A stretch of 64,000 nucleotides of DNA. Source: Hyperoodon ampullatus (taxonomy: Eukaryota > Chordata > Mammalia > Artiodactyla > Ziphiidae). Every line of letters begins with the position of its first letter. Position 1 is the stretch's first letter. The stretch lies in NCBI GenBank assembly GCA_949752795.1, contig OX457056.1:204167654-204231653 (forward strand), in the 5' to 3' direction. This document shows, in pieces, positions 47,562 to 60,600 of this stretch. The notes below the pieces were generated by a model, which searched no databases, was not told the DNA's origin, and saw nothing but the letters and a program-made list of their open reading frames with translations. Position numbers and translations under genes: made by a program.

Positions 47562-49199
47562 TTAACATAACTAATACATAGAAATGCTTATTACCTTAAA
47601 ACTAAAGCTAACCATCAAGCTTTTCTTGTAAATCCAACTGAGGTCTGAGTTACAGAACCCTTAGGAAGAGAGACTGATACTCCTAATTTTTTTTTTTAGC
47701 ATTTCAGATTCTACTTCACAGCAATGAAGCCAACACTTGAGATAAGCAATTAGTAAAAATAAATATAATTAAAATTATGACACATCCTTGAATATGAAGC
47801 ATTACTTGCAAAATGAAACTTGACTCAAACTGAAGTGTCTGACCAGGCCTTCAGCAGTATGAAAGCGCCTGGAGAAAACTAGACTTGGGTCCCCAAATTC
47901 ATGCCATGTTCTTTGAGCCATTTTATTTGTGTCTGGATAATGAGATTTCCAAATCCTTTTCTTCCATGCCTCTCAATAAACATGGAAGACTTAGTAGGGT
48001 AGACATGGGAGAAGTAACACTGCAGCCCCACCATGAGATGAGGGCTGCCCAAGGCTACTTAGCAGATTGGCTTCCTGCAGTCCTCAGAAATCAGTCATGC
48101 CAGTCAATACCTAGAAATGTGCTAGACTCACCTACTTGTCAAGAACAAGAAATAGACAAGTTACTCTGAGCCTCAGAGGAGTTCTGAGAGGAAGATGAGT
48201 CAAGATTTAAACATTTGTATTTTCCATAGCTTGAGCACCTACCTTTTTCAGTCGTTAGCTGTGAGCTTTACCATTCTCTCTTCTTGAGAATGACTGGTGA
48301 AGAGCACACGTTAAAACAAGACATGCTTCTTCTACATTTCCCATTTCCTACTCCCACTCTTTGGGATATCCTCCTATACAGTAACTCCAGGAGGTACAGA
48401 TATACTTATTCATTCATGGTATATATTATACCATAAATAACAGAAATGTGTAGCAGATAAGACGTTTTTCTTATAAATTCTGTATTTGTAAGGCAGTGTT
48501 CCTCTAATATAAGAGGGAGTTAAGAGAGGAATGGTTGGGCTCTCCATGGATCCTTCAGTGAAGTCTTAGGGGTGCCCTAAAAACTAGGACTCTAAAGCTT
48601 CAGACAGTGGGATGCTGGCAATAACAGACCGTGTGCTTCTGCAAGTGGTGGAGCATTGGATGACATGGTGATTTGGGGATTTTATGCTCTTTGCAGAATA
48701 GCATGAGATAAAGCCACATTTAATTTTGGCACTAGGAGCAATAATATTAGAAAGAAAATGACCAAACTACATGTTTACACGTCTTTACCAAAAAAAAGAA
48801 AGAAAACCTTTTATAAAACAAGTATTTGTTAAATGTTGAATAAACATTTAAAATAAATCATTTACTGATGTTTCCTCTTAATATTCATTATCTACCTATT
48901 CATCCTGTTATCTGTCATCCATTGGCAGACACTACAGTTTTAAGAAGAGTATACAGAAAAAATATATAACTGGAAGCATTCTAGTTCTATTTTAATGTTT
49001 CCTGCATATTTAGAAAAGATCATCCTGATTTTGATTTTACCTGTGAAACACCTCAGACCAGCTCACAGAACACTAATGTTCTCTTGGAGTACAATCTGAG
49101 AAGTTCTGGCTAAATGAAAGGGATGAGAAAAGTTCCCTCATCAAGCAGCTCTCTTGTACTGCCCCTGCCACCTGCCTCTATCCTCAGCTTTAAGGTAAT
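47562..49199. other. Intergenic, nothing certain
   Basis: A 94-codon plus-strand frame (47885-48169) has no recognisable domain; its end (GTTACTCTGAGCCTCAG) looks like MIR core, so it is probably repeat-derived. Confidence 0.45.
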
Positions 49200-49420
49200 C
49201 ACCACCTTCACGACCACATGTTCAGTGTTAATATGTTAATATCCATATTAAGCACTTTATCTGCTTCATTAGATTTAATGGAGTAGATATTATTACCCAT
49301 GTGATATAGTATGAGGAAACACTTTTAATGCGGTTATCGTTAGCATGGCTTATAAAGGCAGGGTTGAGACTTAAACCCAGGTATGTCTGACTTCACTATC
49401 CATTCTCTTAACTGCTACCT
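49200..49420 (-). repeat. MIR SINE, antisense
   Basis: TATTATTACCCATGTGATATA, then TGAGGAAACAC and GACTTAAACCCAGGTATGT, fit antisense MIR. Confidence 0.6.
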
Positions 49421-49799
49421 ATGCTTCCTTCATGACCAAATATGTAGCAACAAGAGTGGAAAATAACAACCCATTGTATTCTGTAAGCCTGTCAATAAGC
49501 CCTTAAATCTGGTGTTCGAAAACTTCTCAGTCATAAATCTATCACTATATTACCCAAGGAGTATCTGTGTCCTGTAATCAGGTTTTATATACTTGTAGAA
49601 TATATTTTACAGAATTAGTCGTAAAAAAGAGGTGTTGATTGAAAAGTAAGAAGGAAGATTCTATCAGGATTGTTGTGAAGACAATAACATATAGTTCATA
49701 TACCATTTTTTTCCCATGAAGCCTTCCTTGACTCAACCTTCTGGGAACTCCCTAAGCACTTTCCCTATACCCTTAGCACTTTTATCTCACAATTGAACC

Positions 49800-50520
49800 C
49801 ACCAAAATCTGCTAAGTCTTTTGTGCAGGTGCTGGGGATACAGAGATCAAAGACATGGTCCCTACTCTCAAATAGCTCATGGTGAAATGTGTATTATGAT
49901 ACCTACAGGGTGCTATAAAAGAGGAAAAGCATTTATGTCTAGGTAGAAGACTTGAGGGAGGGAGAAAAAAAGGAGAACTTGGGCCAATGGGAAGGAAGTG
50001 AGATGGAGTGGGGATTATGACCCTTGATCCTAGTCTTCAGGTGGGAGTAGAAATCAGGCAGATGGAGGTGTGTATGTGTTCGTAGGTGTGCGTGGGTGCA
50101 TGCATACACATGTGCCTCTGTTTTCTAGGCAGAAGAACCAAACTAGATGATAAGGAGGAGGGGAGCCTGGCCTGTTATGGGAACTGCAAGCACATGATTC
50201 GAGAAGGCTTGTGTGCAGGGTGTGTGCTGAGAAATGGCACCAGGTCAAGCTGGAAAAGTATGTTTAAGTGATTTGTGAGGAGTTTGGATTTTATCATGAA
50301 GAGGTTTGGGTATCATTGGAAGATTTTAAGATCTTTGGAATGATCATCCTGGCAGTAATGTAGAGAACAGATGGGCCTGGGAAATGAGATGCACAGAGAA
50401 AGCAAGGCGCAAGTCTAGGCGTCAGGAGACTCTTGAAGGCATCCAGGCCAGACTGAGCTTGGGCAGTGGCAGTGACGTTGAAGAGGAGGAGTGAGATACA
50501 AGACATATTTAGGCAAATAA
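49800..50520. repeat. L2-like ancient LINE segments
   Basis: GTGCTGGGGATACAGAGATCA starts the block and TTTGGATTTTATCATGAAGAG and TGATCATCCTGGCAGTAATGT continue it, in L2-like order. Confidence 0.5.
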
Positions 50521-51117
50521 CATGAATAAATAGGGAAAAATAAAAGTAATCTCAGTTTTTTAAGTAAATAAAACTTATTTAACTTTTATGTTGTCCCTGA
50601 AGGGTTCACATTTCTCTACTTTTTCCAGAGGTTGTACTACTGGTATAAAGCACAATTAGCAGATTTAATAGAATTAGTGTTCTTTGAAGCACCCCAACAT
50701 ATATTCATTTCTTGTTGCACTACCTGACTCCTTTCCCCGAAACTGAAGCTATGGGTGGATTTCCGTGAACCTGACTTAACCTTTACTCTATTCCCTGGCT
50801 ACACAGACTGAAAATTATGCTGCCTTTCACAAGAGGATGGAGTAAGGGGCAGAAAAGACAAGCCTGTTAAAACCCATCCCATTGTGAATACAGAAACTCA
50901 AAGGCACCACTTCCAAAGAGGGCTGGTGGCATCACCCAGAAAGGGAGCACATCTTAGTGTTTGTCTCCAAGTAGCCTTTCTGGTCCAATGACAGAAGCAA
51001 CAATAAGAAATAATAAGACAGGAAGCTGAAAGGTTTAGATTAGATCTGAGGAACAGTTTTCCCCTCAGAGGAGCTGTTCAATATGGGTATCAGTTATGCT
51101 AGAGAATATTCTTCCCT
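50521..51117. other. Intergenic, nothing recognised
   Basis: Unique-looking sequence. Confidence 0.5.
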
Positions 51118-52390
51118 GGAGATTTTTTTGGGGGATTGTGGTAAAGTATACATAATACAAAATTTACTCTTTTAACCAGTTTTAAGTATACAGTTCTGTA
51201 ACATTATCAATACATTCACATTGTTGTCACTATTCGACCTTCTGTCTCTATGAATTTGACTACCTTAGGTATCTCATATAAGTGGATTTATACAATATTT
51301 GTCCTTTTGTGCCTGCATTATTTCATTTAGCATAATGTTTTCAAGGTTCATCCATGTTGTGGAAGGTATTGGAATTTCATTCCTTTCTAAGGCTGAGTAA
51401 TATTCCATGTATGTATATGTGTGTATAGACCACATTTTGTTTATCCATTCATCTGCTGATGGGCATTTGGGTTGTTTTGACCTTTTGGTTATTTGTGAAT
51501 AATATTGTTATGAACATCGGTGTACAAATATGTTTAAGTCCCTCTTTCAATTCTTCTGGGTTTATACCAAGGAGTAGAATTGCTGGATCATATGTGTGTA
51601 AGGAAAAAATCCAGTCTTTCTTCCTGTGTGTCTCCTTTAATCTCACACCACTACCACACTCACAACACTTCTGACACTTCTGGTCACTAAGCAGTGGGGG
51701 TTTTTCCCCACACCAAGCAATTCTCTGTGACACCAGCTGAGTGTCCTATGATTTAACTCAATTCTGACACTCTCTACGTGGAGGTAACATCAGATCCCCC
51801 AGGTTAAGGGCCCAGTCCCACGAGACTGTTCCCCTACTGGAGATGCCAATTGCTATCAGTAGGCTCCCAGGTTACCCGCAGCTTCTGTCCCACTAGGCTA
51901 CACTTCGAGGTTCCCATGACCTCTTCCCCCTTGGATTTGATTATTTGCTAGAGTGGCTCACAGAACTCAGGGAAACACGTTTACCAGCTTATCAAGTGAT
52001 ATGATAAACAATACAGATGAACAGCCAGATGAAGAGATACCTAAGGTGAGGTCTTGGAGGGTCCTGAGCACAGGAGCTTCTGTCCCTGTAGAGTCGAGGT
52101 GTGTCACACTCCTGGTACATGGATGTGTTCCCAAACCTGGAAGCTCTCCCATCCCCCTACTAATTGGGATGTTGTGGAGGCTTCCTCATTTAGGCATGGT
52201 CAATTATTAACTCCATTTCCAGTCCCTCTCCCCTCTCTAGAGAAGTGGGGATGGGAGGTAGAGACCAATATATATATTTTCTAATATCTCACAATATGGT
52301 AATTCTATGCTTAATTTTTGAAGAACTACCACCCTGTTCTCCACAGCGGCTGTACCATTTTACATTCCTACCACCAATGCAAGATATTTT
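51118..52390 (-). mobile_element. Old L1M, antisense, split by a solo LTR
   Basis: The left part (51118-51589) has GGCTGAGTAATATTCCATGTA and TTTATCCATTCATCTGCTGAT. The right part (52299-52390) resumes as GTAATTCTATGCTTAATTTT and CCTGTTCTCCACAGCGGCTG in correct L1 order. The LTR at 51595-52293 sits between them. Confidence 0.8.
51595..52293 (-). mobile_element. Solo LTR (ERVL/MaLR class), 699 bp
   Basis: The LTR begins TGTG and ends CACA, with a 5-bp duplication ATATG at 51590-51594 and 52294-52298. The L1M text is continuous across the site. It is the same family as 29052-29670. No internal viral sequence remains, so it is a recombination product. Confidence 0.85.
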
Positions 52391-53404
52391 TAAAAAAAAG
52401 AAAAGAAAAAGGGATTTTGCCTGGGAGGTTTACAACTGCTTCTCCCAAAACTCACTCTTCATTTACCATGCCATAAAAGTCACTAGACTTTTTGCTTGTA
52501 TTGACTTAGTTTATCTTTTCATCATTTTTTTAAAAGAAGAATAAATTCAATAATTTATCAGTAATTTAAAGGGCACAGTGAAAGTTCTGCCTGCTGTTAA
52601 TATTCCCCTGTCCCTGCCTCTATTGGATTGCTACACTGTCACTCTCTCTTCTTATCGTGTTTGGAATCCTCACCTTTTGAGCTACTGATTAAATAACTAA
52701 TCCATCCATCCTTAGATTTATCCGTTCAAAACATATTTGTTGAGAACTTACAGTAAGAGAAAAAAGTTGTAAACATCAATGTATTCACCAAAACTTGTAT
52801 TCAAACAAAAATCCCAGGTGGCTTCCCAACTTTCCCCAATTTAAACTGACAACCCATGATTATGTCATGTTTAGTACAGATTTAAGCAACCTCACCTTCA
52901 CAATTTGTGACCACAGCCAATTCCAGTTCACTGTATACAGCAACAAAAATCAGCAAAGAAAGGGTTTGGAAGTCCAAAGAAAAGTCAAGTAGGTGAGGTC
53001 TGTGGCTTTACAGCCTTACTCATTTAAAACCTCACCTACTGTAAAACGTGGCTTATCTCACTTACAGGATACAATCAAGTTTAACGTGATTATTACAATA
53101 CTCTATCAGCCCTAAGGAAGTACACGTATATCTACTAAATGCATATTTACATCATAAAATATTAATCATAGAATCATGAACTTCCATAATCCTTTTTAGT
53201 CAATTATATCAAAAGGTCTTTAGAACATGAAGTATGCATTTCTCGTTAAGGAAAAAAATCATGATTTTCTCAGAATTTAGCCCTAATTAAGTGGGCCCAG
53301 GTTTTGTGGTGTTTGATCTGCTATTTGGACATCAAAACCCAGGTTAAACTTACAGAATAATTTGTAGTATGGAGTAAACAAGCCTAGTAATCTGTAATCT
53401 GTTC
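52391..53404. other. Intergenic, nothing recognised
   Basis: Unique-looking AT-rich sequence. Confidence 0.5.
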
Positions 53405-53411
53405 TAAAAAA

Positions 53412-54203
53412 GTGTTTTATTTATTTATTTTTTTATACATTTTAATTGGAGTATAATTGCTTTACAGTGTTGTGTCAGTTTCTGCTGTACAACAAAGTGA
53501 ATCAGCTATATGCATACATATATCCCCATATCCCCTCCCTCTTGAGCCTCCCTCCCACCCTCCCTATCTCACCCCTCTAGGTCTTCACAAAGCACGGAGC
53601 TGATCTTCCTGTGCTATGCAGCCCCTTCCCACTGGCTATCTATTTTACATTTGGTAGTGTATGTATGTCAATGCTACTCTCTCACTACATCCCACACTCC
53701 CCTTCCCCCCGTGTCCTCAAGTCCGTTCTCAATGTCTGTATCTTTACTCCTGCCCTGCCACTAGGTTCATCAGTACCATTTTCTAGATTCCATATATATG
53801 TGTTAGCATATGGTATTTGTTTTTCTCTTTCTGACTTACTTCACTCTGTATGACAGACTCTAGATCCATCCACCTCACTACAAATAACTCAATTTTGTTA
53901 CTTTTTATGGCTGAGTAATATTCCATTATATATATGTGCCATATCTTCTTTATCCATTCATCTGTCAATGGACAATTAGGTTGTTTCCATGTCCTGGCTA
54001 TTGTAAATAGTGCTGTAATGAACATTGTGGTACATGTCTCTTTCTGAATTATGGTTTGCCCAGTAGTGGGATTGCTGGGGTCATATGATAGTTCAGTTTT
54101 TAGTTTTTTAAGGAATCTCCATCCTGTTCTCCATAGTGGCTGTATCAATTTACATTCCCACCAACAGTGCAGGAGGGTTCCCTTTTCTCCACACCCTCTC
54201 CAG
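53412..54203 (-). mobile_element. 5'-truncated LINE-1, antisense
   Basis: The minus strand reads the L1 3' UTR and then the ORF2 C-terminus (frame 53783-54328 overlaps it), with a short internal deletion near the PSNPTTGQ segment. The flanks AAAAAAGTGTTTTA and AAAAAATAGTGTATTT are a probable imperfect target duplication. Confidence 0.88.
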
Positions 54204-54205
54204 CA

Positions 54206-57200
54206 AAAAATAGTGTATTTTTTGGTAGTGTATTCATAGCAGACAGGGTTGTATGGGTGGGTAAAATTGGTAGATTGATTCATCCTAAAAGCTAGTGACT
54301 GAAAATAAATTGCTATCCCTGTAGACAATTATTGGAATGAAACAAAATCAGTTTCAAAACCTGAGGAAAATAGCTCTGAGTGAAAATAACATGCACTGGG
54401 AAACTGTTTTTTAAAAAGAGGAGCATCTTGCCAAAAATTCAAACTCATTCCTCTTGGAGCAGCTTAACTGCACAAACTTTATGCTAATTGTTTTTATATT
54501 AAAGATTTGGCAGCTTTACAAAAATCTTAAACTTGCACATGCAGGTTCAAAATACCCTATTTCAATGGCCCAGAGTTAAGCTAGGAAAGCATTTCAGATA
54601 ATGCCAACCTGTAGTAATGCTTGTTCGTTTGTATGTTTGTTTTTAACCTATGGGTGGTTTATAGTTTATAGTTTCTTAGGAATTTGTTTAACAAATGCGG
54701 ACGTGATTAGTTTTCTGCCCTCCAAAACCCAAATCTGTGTTCTTTGGTATCAAGGGATGTTATCTGCCAAATGACAGGCTTTCAAAAGTCAAGAAGACCA
54801 TCTTTGCTGGTGAGTGTTATTCCTGCACTTGGTATGAATTCCACTCACAGCAGATCTTCAGCAGCATAGAGGCTGAGTTTTCAATATCCAGCATTCATAA
54901 AAGGGCATAGATTCACACATTATAAAAAAGTGTAAGAAAGAGAGTAAAGAGTACAATGGAGATAGAGTAAGCCAACATTCCCATGTACTGTGGCGTATTG
55001 GCAAAAATTAAGTAAACTTCTCTTGATTAAAAAAAAAAGATAAAAGTTGGAAAGTGGCCATAAGAAAAGTATAATTTGACTCAGAGCTAGTCACTTACAA
55101 AAAGTGAAAAATAACTGAGATGATATCAGTACTTGATAGCTGCTATAGTAATAACCAGAGTGACACATAAGGGGAAATTTTGGGAGGTGGAAGTGTTGGG
55201 AAGAGTTCGAGCTAAAGGTGTTCATTGTTGAAGGAAAAGTATTATCTGTCTTAATCTCGTGTTAACAAAGTCTAAATAGCTGAGTGAAGTCTTGGAGAAC
55301 CATGTGGGGTGAATGTAGGCTGCATTCTATGCTTCTTTTCCAAGAGCTTCTTTTCCATGGGAAAGATATATTTTCACTATAAAAAAACAGTGATATCATT
55401 TGCCAAGTGTGGGTCACCAGCATCATCATTAAACTTCACACATTATTTCTCGGGAGCCACAGAGGTGAAGAGGTGGGTAATGTTGATATCACTAACAAGT
55501 GGTGTAATTTAGACACAGTGTGGGGTTAATGGGCACTAGGCATGATCTTGGAGATGGAAAGGGAGAGGAGCAAGGAAGAGGTACCTTTGCTCAAGCCGCC
55601 TTCCCCACCTTTGACCATGCCTCTGCAAGGGATCCTCCCCAGGGCAGGGGGGTCAGACCTCTTGGTCAGGGGTTCTAGCATTCAGTGGGTTTGGTACTGC
55701 TCATAAAGGTCCCTGATGAAAACATTTTATGTTGCCTTTGGGAGTGGTGGGAAGGGATTAAGTTTCAGTCTAGCTCTTAGATCCTGAACTGGGCCAGAAA
55801 ATTCCTGGTTATAGGCTAATGCACAGATCTACTCTACTATTGTTCTTATCATCAAACTTTGCCAAGGTGTGGAAGAGCAGAAGCCGAAAGATCAGTAGTG
55901 TCCTAGAATATGGTAGAATGGTATCTTAACTCCTTATTTTATTGGTACTAATAGACACTCTTACTCCCCCATTTTAAAAAAGCATCACCAAAAAGAAACC
56001 TTTTATATTCTCAAGACCAAAACAGTAATGAGAGGTGAGGCTAGAACACTGAACTGACTTCTTGCTGGCACTTCAAAAAGGTTTCAACACTGTGAAATTA
56101 TCTTGGGAGTTGTTACCTCTCAAACTTCAGGTGGTTAAAGATGATTACAAGACATGTTCTGTTGCTTAAGGATTTGCTGACATCTACTGTCTTTTTTCTC
56201 CAAATGACATTTCTGAGTTAATAAAGGATCTGAGAAAGATGTGGCCTTGAGCAATACTTTTATTACCATTACTTTCCCACCATCTAACTCTTCTGCCATG
56301 ACCCTCCCACTCACCCACATCCTACAGCCTTCCCCACTGCGTTATTAATCTAACCTGAATCACTCTATTCTTCTCCAAGAGAACACACCCCACTAATAGC
56401 AGTGAATCATAGATACTCTTACTTCTCTAGTCTCTACTGGACTTGACGAAATGCCAGATCTAATAAAATAAAAGCATAGGAACTTCGCGTGAAAGGAGTT
56501 CTTTAGGTTCTTGTTCAGTATATTACTCTCAATATTAGTTCCCAGATCAACTTTCTGGTTACCTGGTGGTGAACAGGTTTTTATCATTGACCCTCCCCTT
56601 ATCTCCAGGCTCGAAGTAGCCATCCTACTCAGTGAGGCAACCTCACAGCCATGCCTAATAGCTAAGTCAAGGGCTCTTTCACCTTGAAGTTGAAAATAAA
56701 ATCCTTTCTTGTTTAACTTGACTAAAAAATATTAAACAGTTTACTCTCAAAGGTCACTTTTTGATAACAAAGTCTTCAACAGTCTTTACAAGTGAACCAA
56801 TTACACTGTAGAACTCCATATGAAATATTTAGGTAATAGAGAAAAAAAAGAATGAGTTTGTCAGTTATTCAAAGGGAAATTTATGAGATGACAGAGCACT
56901 AAAACACATCTTCTTCACCATGGATAGGACTATAGGATGAGATTTGAATTCATGGCAAGAGAAACCTAGAGGAGAGTTTTTGAAGGTGATTTTCAACTTA
57001 CATATCAGTGTCATTAGAAATATTGAAAGCCAGTTGAGAGAATTTAGTAGACTTTCTTGTGAGTGTTATAAATTTAGTTTAACTTGTCCTGATGGACTTT
57101 ATAAATCAACTTAATCATGTGGATTTTATATAGTTCTTCTTCACCCAAGTGGATTTTAATTCCAGTTTTAAAAGTGTGTATGTATATTTTAAATTGCTTT

Positions 57201-57350
57201 AAAAATAGCTATGGATATTACCTATCAATACAGAAAAGTCAATGGAATGGAATTTAGGTCATCCTGAGATTACTGTTAAGATTTTTAAACTAAGGCTAAA
57301 GCTAAGAATTTTTACAAAAATTACTGCCATAAAATTTTAAATTGTGGCTT
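54206..57350. other. Intergenic, nothing recognised
   Basis: About 3.1 kb without a recognisable transposon, RNA gene or exon. It is the longest repeat-poor stretch of the intergenic region. Confidence 0.5.
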
Positions 57351-57356
57351 GAAAGG

Positions 57357-57425
57357 GTGTGCGTGTGTGTATGCTTGGTTGTGTGGAGAGAGGGGCAGAG
57401 AGAGAGAGATAGGGAGAGAGACACT
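57357..57425. repeat. (GT)n/(GA)n simple repeat
   Basis: GTGTGCGTGTGTGTATG followed by an AGAGAG-rich run. Confidence 0.85.
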
Positions 57426-57747
57426 ATTCACTATTCTCTTCTTGCTATTAAGAAAGAAGAAACCCTCATAAAGTTTTTTAGGTTTATGTCATTACCCCAC
57501 CAACAATAATCACAGACAAGAATGAACGGAAGAAGCATTTTACCACACCCTGATGAATAGCAAAGCGGTGAATAGTAGCCTTGGGTACTGAAGAAAGTTA
57601 AAAACAGAGAAAGCCTGCCTTAGGTTAGTATTAATTACTATTATAATTGAATTCTATTGCCCAAATTATTCTCTATGGTGGAGTAAAGAGTCCTTGCTTT
57701 CTGGTTCTCTGGGGCAATATTGTTCCCTGCCTGAAAAGTTTCATATG

Positions 57748-58088
57748 GGGGCTTACCTGGTGGCACAATCGTTGAGAATCTGCCTGCCAATGCAGTGGAC
57801 ACGGGTTCGAGCCCTGGTCCAGGAAGATCCCACATGCCGCGGAGCAACTAACCCCGTGCGCCACAACTACTGAGCCTGCGCTCTAGACCCCGCGTGCCAC
57901 AAATACTGAAGCCCGCATGCCTGGAGCCCGTGCTCCGCAACAAGAGAAGCCACCGCAATGAGAAGCCCGTGCACCGCAACAAAGAGTAGCCCCCGCTCGC
58001 CGCAACTAGAGAAAGCCCGCGCGCAGCAACGAAGACCCAACGCAGCCAAAAATAAAATAAACAAATTAAAAAAAAGAAAGATAAAAAG
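57748..58088 (+). mobile_element. Long CHR-type SINE
   Basis: The head is GGGGCTTACCTGGTGGCACA, the B box GGTTCGAGCCCTGG is intact, and a long GC-rich body repeats CCGCAAC units before CAGCCAAAAATAAAATAAAC. AAAGTTTCATATG (57735-57747) and AAAGTCTCAGATG (58089-58101) are a diverged target duplication. Confidence 0.92.
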
Positions 58089-58101
58089 AAAGTCTCAGAT
58101 G

Positions 58102-59055
58102 AAACATACAATGTCATGTGTCAGAAACAACAAACTCCTAATAGGCCAGTAGATTTCAAGTTCTTAAAGACATGGAAATGGTTGCTAGGCTTTATCTAAA
58201 GGTACAATGAAAACTATAGGGGCTGTATTCCAGATACCTTACACTAAATTGCGAGTGAAAGGTATGTTTCCATTTTGGTACATAATGGGAGTAAGTAAAA
58301 TGCAAACTTGTATTTGGGAAAATCATTCAATTCTAACAACACGTGAAAGTCAGAGATGTAGGTCAGCAAATGCACATTTCTGAAATACAGGTTCTTCTGA
58401 GTACATGTTCTGAAGTTCTCTGAAAATCTGGCTAAAACAATCCCTTATAATATACCAGTTCACATAATAAGCAAGTCAGAACTTTTGCTAGGCAAGATGT
58501 TGTTTTCCTTTATGGAGCCAGCAAAAACACAGCTCTAAGCTTAGGTTATAATGATAAAAGGCTTTTGGAGCAGCTGATTTTAGGGAATCATAAAAACAAC
58601 CCAACCCAAAGTGTAAAGAATATGCACAGTGTGCATCATGCTTCTAATGTCAGGACAAATCACTCCGCTTTTTTTCAGTGTAACTGATGCCAATGGATGA
58701 GTAAAGGGAGAAATAAACGTACAGACTGGGACCTGTGGCTTGCTGAGGTGAATAACACCTGCATCACAAAATCATGAGTTCTCTCATTTCGTAAATTCCT
58801 TGAGATTAATTTACATACTTTTTGAAAAATTTAGAAGGATCAGAATATATTACCAATTATATGTGGAAGCTCCAAGTTTTCTGCTATTTATGGCTTACAT
58901 GGTGAGGTGTCCTACACATCACAGCATCTTTTTAAAAATCTGTGGCCTTTTTGGGGGAGGTAAGCGAAGGGGTGAAAGGATTATATGATGCATTCCTTTA
59001 GATCAATTAGGGAATGGTGAATATAGTTGCATCGCTAGCATAACTATCGAGTGCT
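58102..59055. other. Intergenic, nothing recognised
   Basis: Unique-looking sequence between the SINE and a MIR. Confidence 0.5.
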
Positions 59056-59059
59056 TCTT

Positions 59060-59250
59060 AGATACCTACTGACGCTTTTCACTGCCTGTCATGAATGCTC
59101 ATTTAATTCTCCAAACCCTAGGAGGTTGATACTATTATCCCCACTTTACTGATGAGGAAACCGAGGCACAGCGACACTACCTTACAAAGCACACAAAATG
59201 ATGGTGCTGGGATTTGAACCTAGGCAATTTGACTCCAACATTTATGTCCT
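59060..59250 (-). repeat. MIR SINE, antisense
   Basis: CTTTACTGATGAGGAAACCG, GAGGCACAGCGACACTACC and GGGATTTGAACCTAGGCAAT are clear antisense MIR landmarks. Confidence 0.75.
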
Positions 59251-59739
59251 TAATCACTGTATTAGGTTGTTTTCAGGTTCCATATTTACATCCCACTGTT
59301 TAGCACTCAGTGAATTCCTTCTGGATCCTAGCTACCTTTAAGCCATTACTATCAGATGTTAGTAAAAAAGACAGGGTTAACGTTTAAAATGGCCATTCAC
59401 TGGGATTCGAACACTGGCCCGTTAAAATTCCCAACTTCCACGCGACTCAGAAATTACTCAGCTGTCTTTTCCTAAACCCAGGGCTCCACCCAATTTAGTT
59501 AACTTTGTTGTTGCACAGCAACGGGACGTCACCACACAGGAAACGAGGGGGATTATTTTAGACTGAGGATGCCGCTGCCCAGTATTCAGCCAGGGCCCTA
59601 TCTGCCTCAATCACCCCAATTCTGGACCAACCCAATCTTATTGATTGTTCTGCTTCCTGTGTTGCACCACAACAGATTTCCTTGGGCTACATTTTCTCTC
59701 AGATTTGACGACAAGATTCGAAGCCAAGCTAAGAAATCT

Positions 59740-60600
59740 AACTTTTGAGGTAGATCCGGCCGAAAACCCGTGGCGGGACCGCAGAGTGTGCGGCAGCGAA
59801 GGCTACAAAAGAGCTCAACTGCATCCGCCGGGTCTCTCAGAGAGACTGCTAGCGTGTTTGACTGTCAACAGGCCATTGAACCCCGCGCTGCTCTTTCGTG
59901 GTCTCTGCCTTTGGAGTTCACAAGCTGTAAATTTAACACACAGCCCGCCGCGCGGCTCTGGGTCCCGGGGAGTCTGAGGAAAGGCCTTTGCTGGGGGGAG
60001 CGCGGAGAAGGGACTGACGGGAGCCAGGAGAACGGGAGGGGCATTCTCAGGCGTCCTTCACAAACACACAAAAACTAGGAAGCAGGAAGGGAAGGCGATG
60101 CAAGGAGAGAGGAGGGAGGGGAAGCCGTGAATGAAAGCGCGCCCCTCCCGGGATCGGTTACTCGCTTTAAGCTCATTCCGGAGAGTGCCCAACTGCTGCT
60201 AAGGATTGCGGCCGCGCGCGCGCGCGATGAGCCCCACAGCTCTCGGGCGCTGGGCGGAGCAGAGCCGTGCGCCTCTGTCAACCTGACCAATCACGCTTTT
60301 CGGCCCCTCCCGCGCCGCCTCGCCCCGCCCCCTTGCCGAGGCTCGCGGCCGCGCGCGCGCAGTCCCGCCGCTCCGGGCGCAGGGCTAAGTGGAGCTGCGC
60401 GCGTCAGTCAATCTGGCCAATCGCGCGTCTCTTCCGCCTCCCGCGCAGACCCGCCTCTGAGACTCCCGGCTGCAGGCAGCAGCTGGGTGAGTTCTCTACG
60501 CTCTCCGGGGATGGCGGAGGGTGGTAGCGTGCTGGGCGTGGAGTGGGCGTCTGAGACCTGGACTTCTTCGGGGATTGGGTGGGGAGTCGAGTAGCGCTCC
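59740..60600 (+). promoter_or_regulatory. SFR1 CpG-island promoter
   Basis: CpG density rises sharply here compared with both flanks. GC boxes (CCCCGCCCCC at 60322) and two CCAAT boxes (60287-60291 and 60417-60421) lie 90-225 bp upstream of the SFR1 start codon. There is no clear TATA box, as expected for a housekeeping DNA-repair gene. Long open frames crossing this region (for example 60127-60594) are by-products of GC content. Confidence 0.85.
60208..60480. repeat. Imperfect tandem duplication in the SFR1 promoter
   Basis: Two units begin with GCGGCCGCGCGCGCGC (60208 and 60345), continue with GGGCGC plus a GGAGC block, then (TC/GT)AA...CTG(A/G)CCAATC(A/G)CGC, then CCTCCCGCGC. The period is about 130-137 bp and each unit supplies one CCAAT box. 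Confidence 0.7.

Noticed and set aside
47885..48169. A 94-codon frame that might be a small gene
   Set aside because: No homology I can recognise, and its end resembles MIR repeat.
60127..60594. A 155-codon open frame across the CpG island
   Set aside because: It lies in GC-rich promoter DNA with few stop codons by composition, runs through the SFR1 start codon in another frame and has no recognisable domain.
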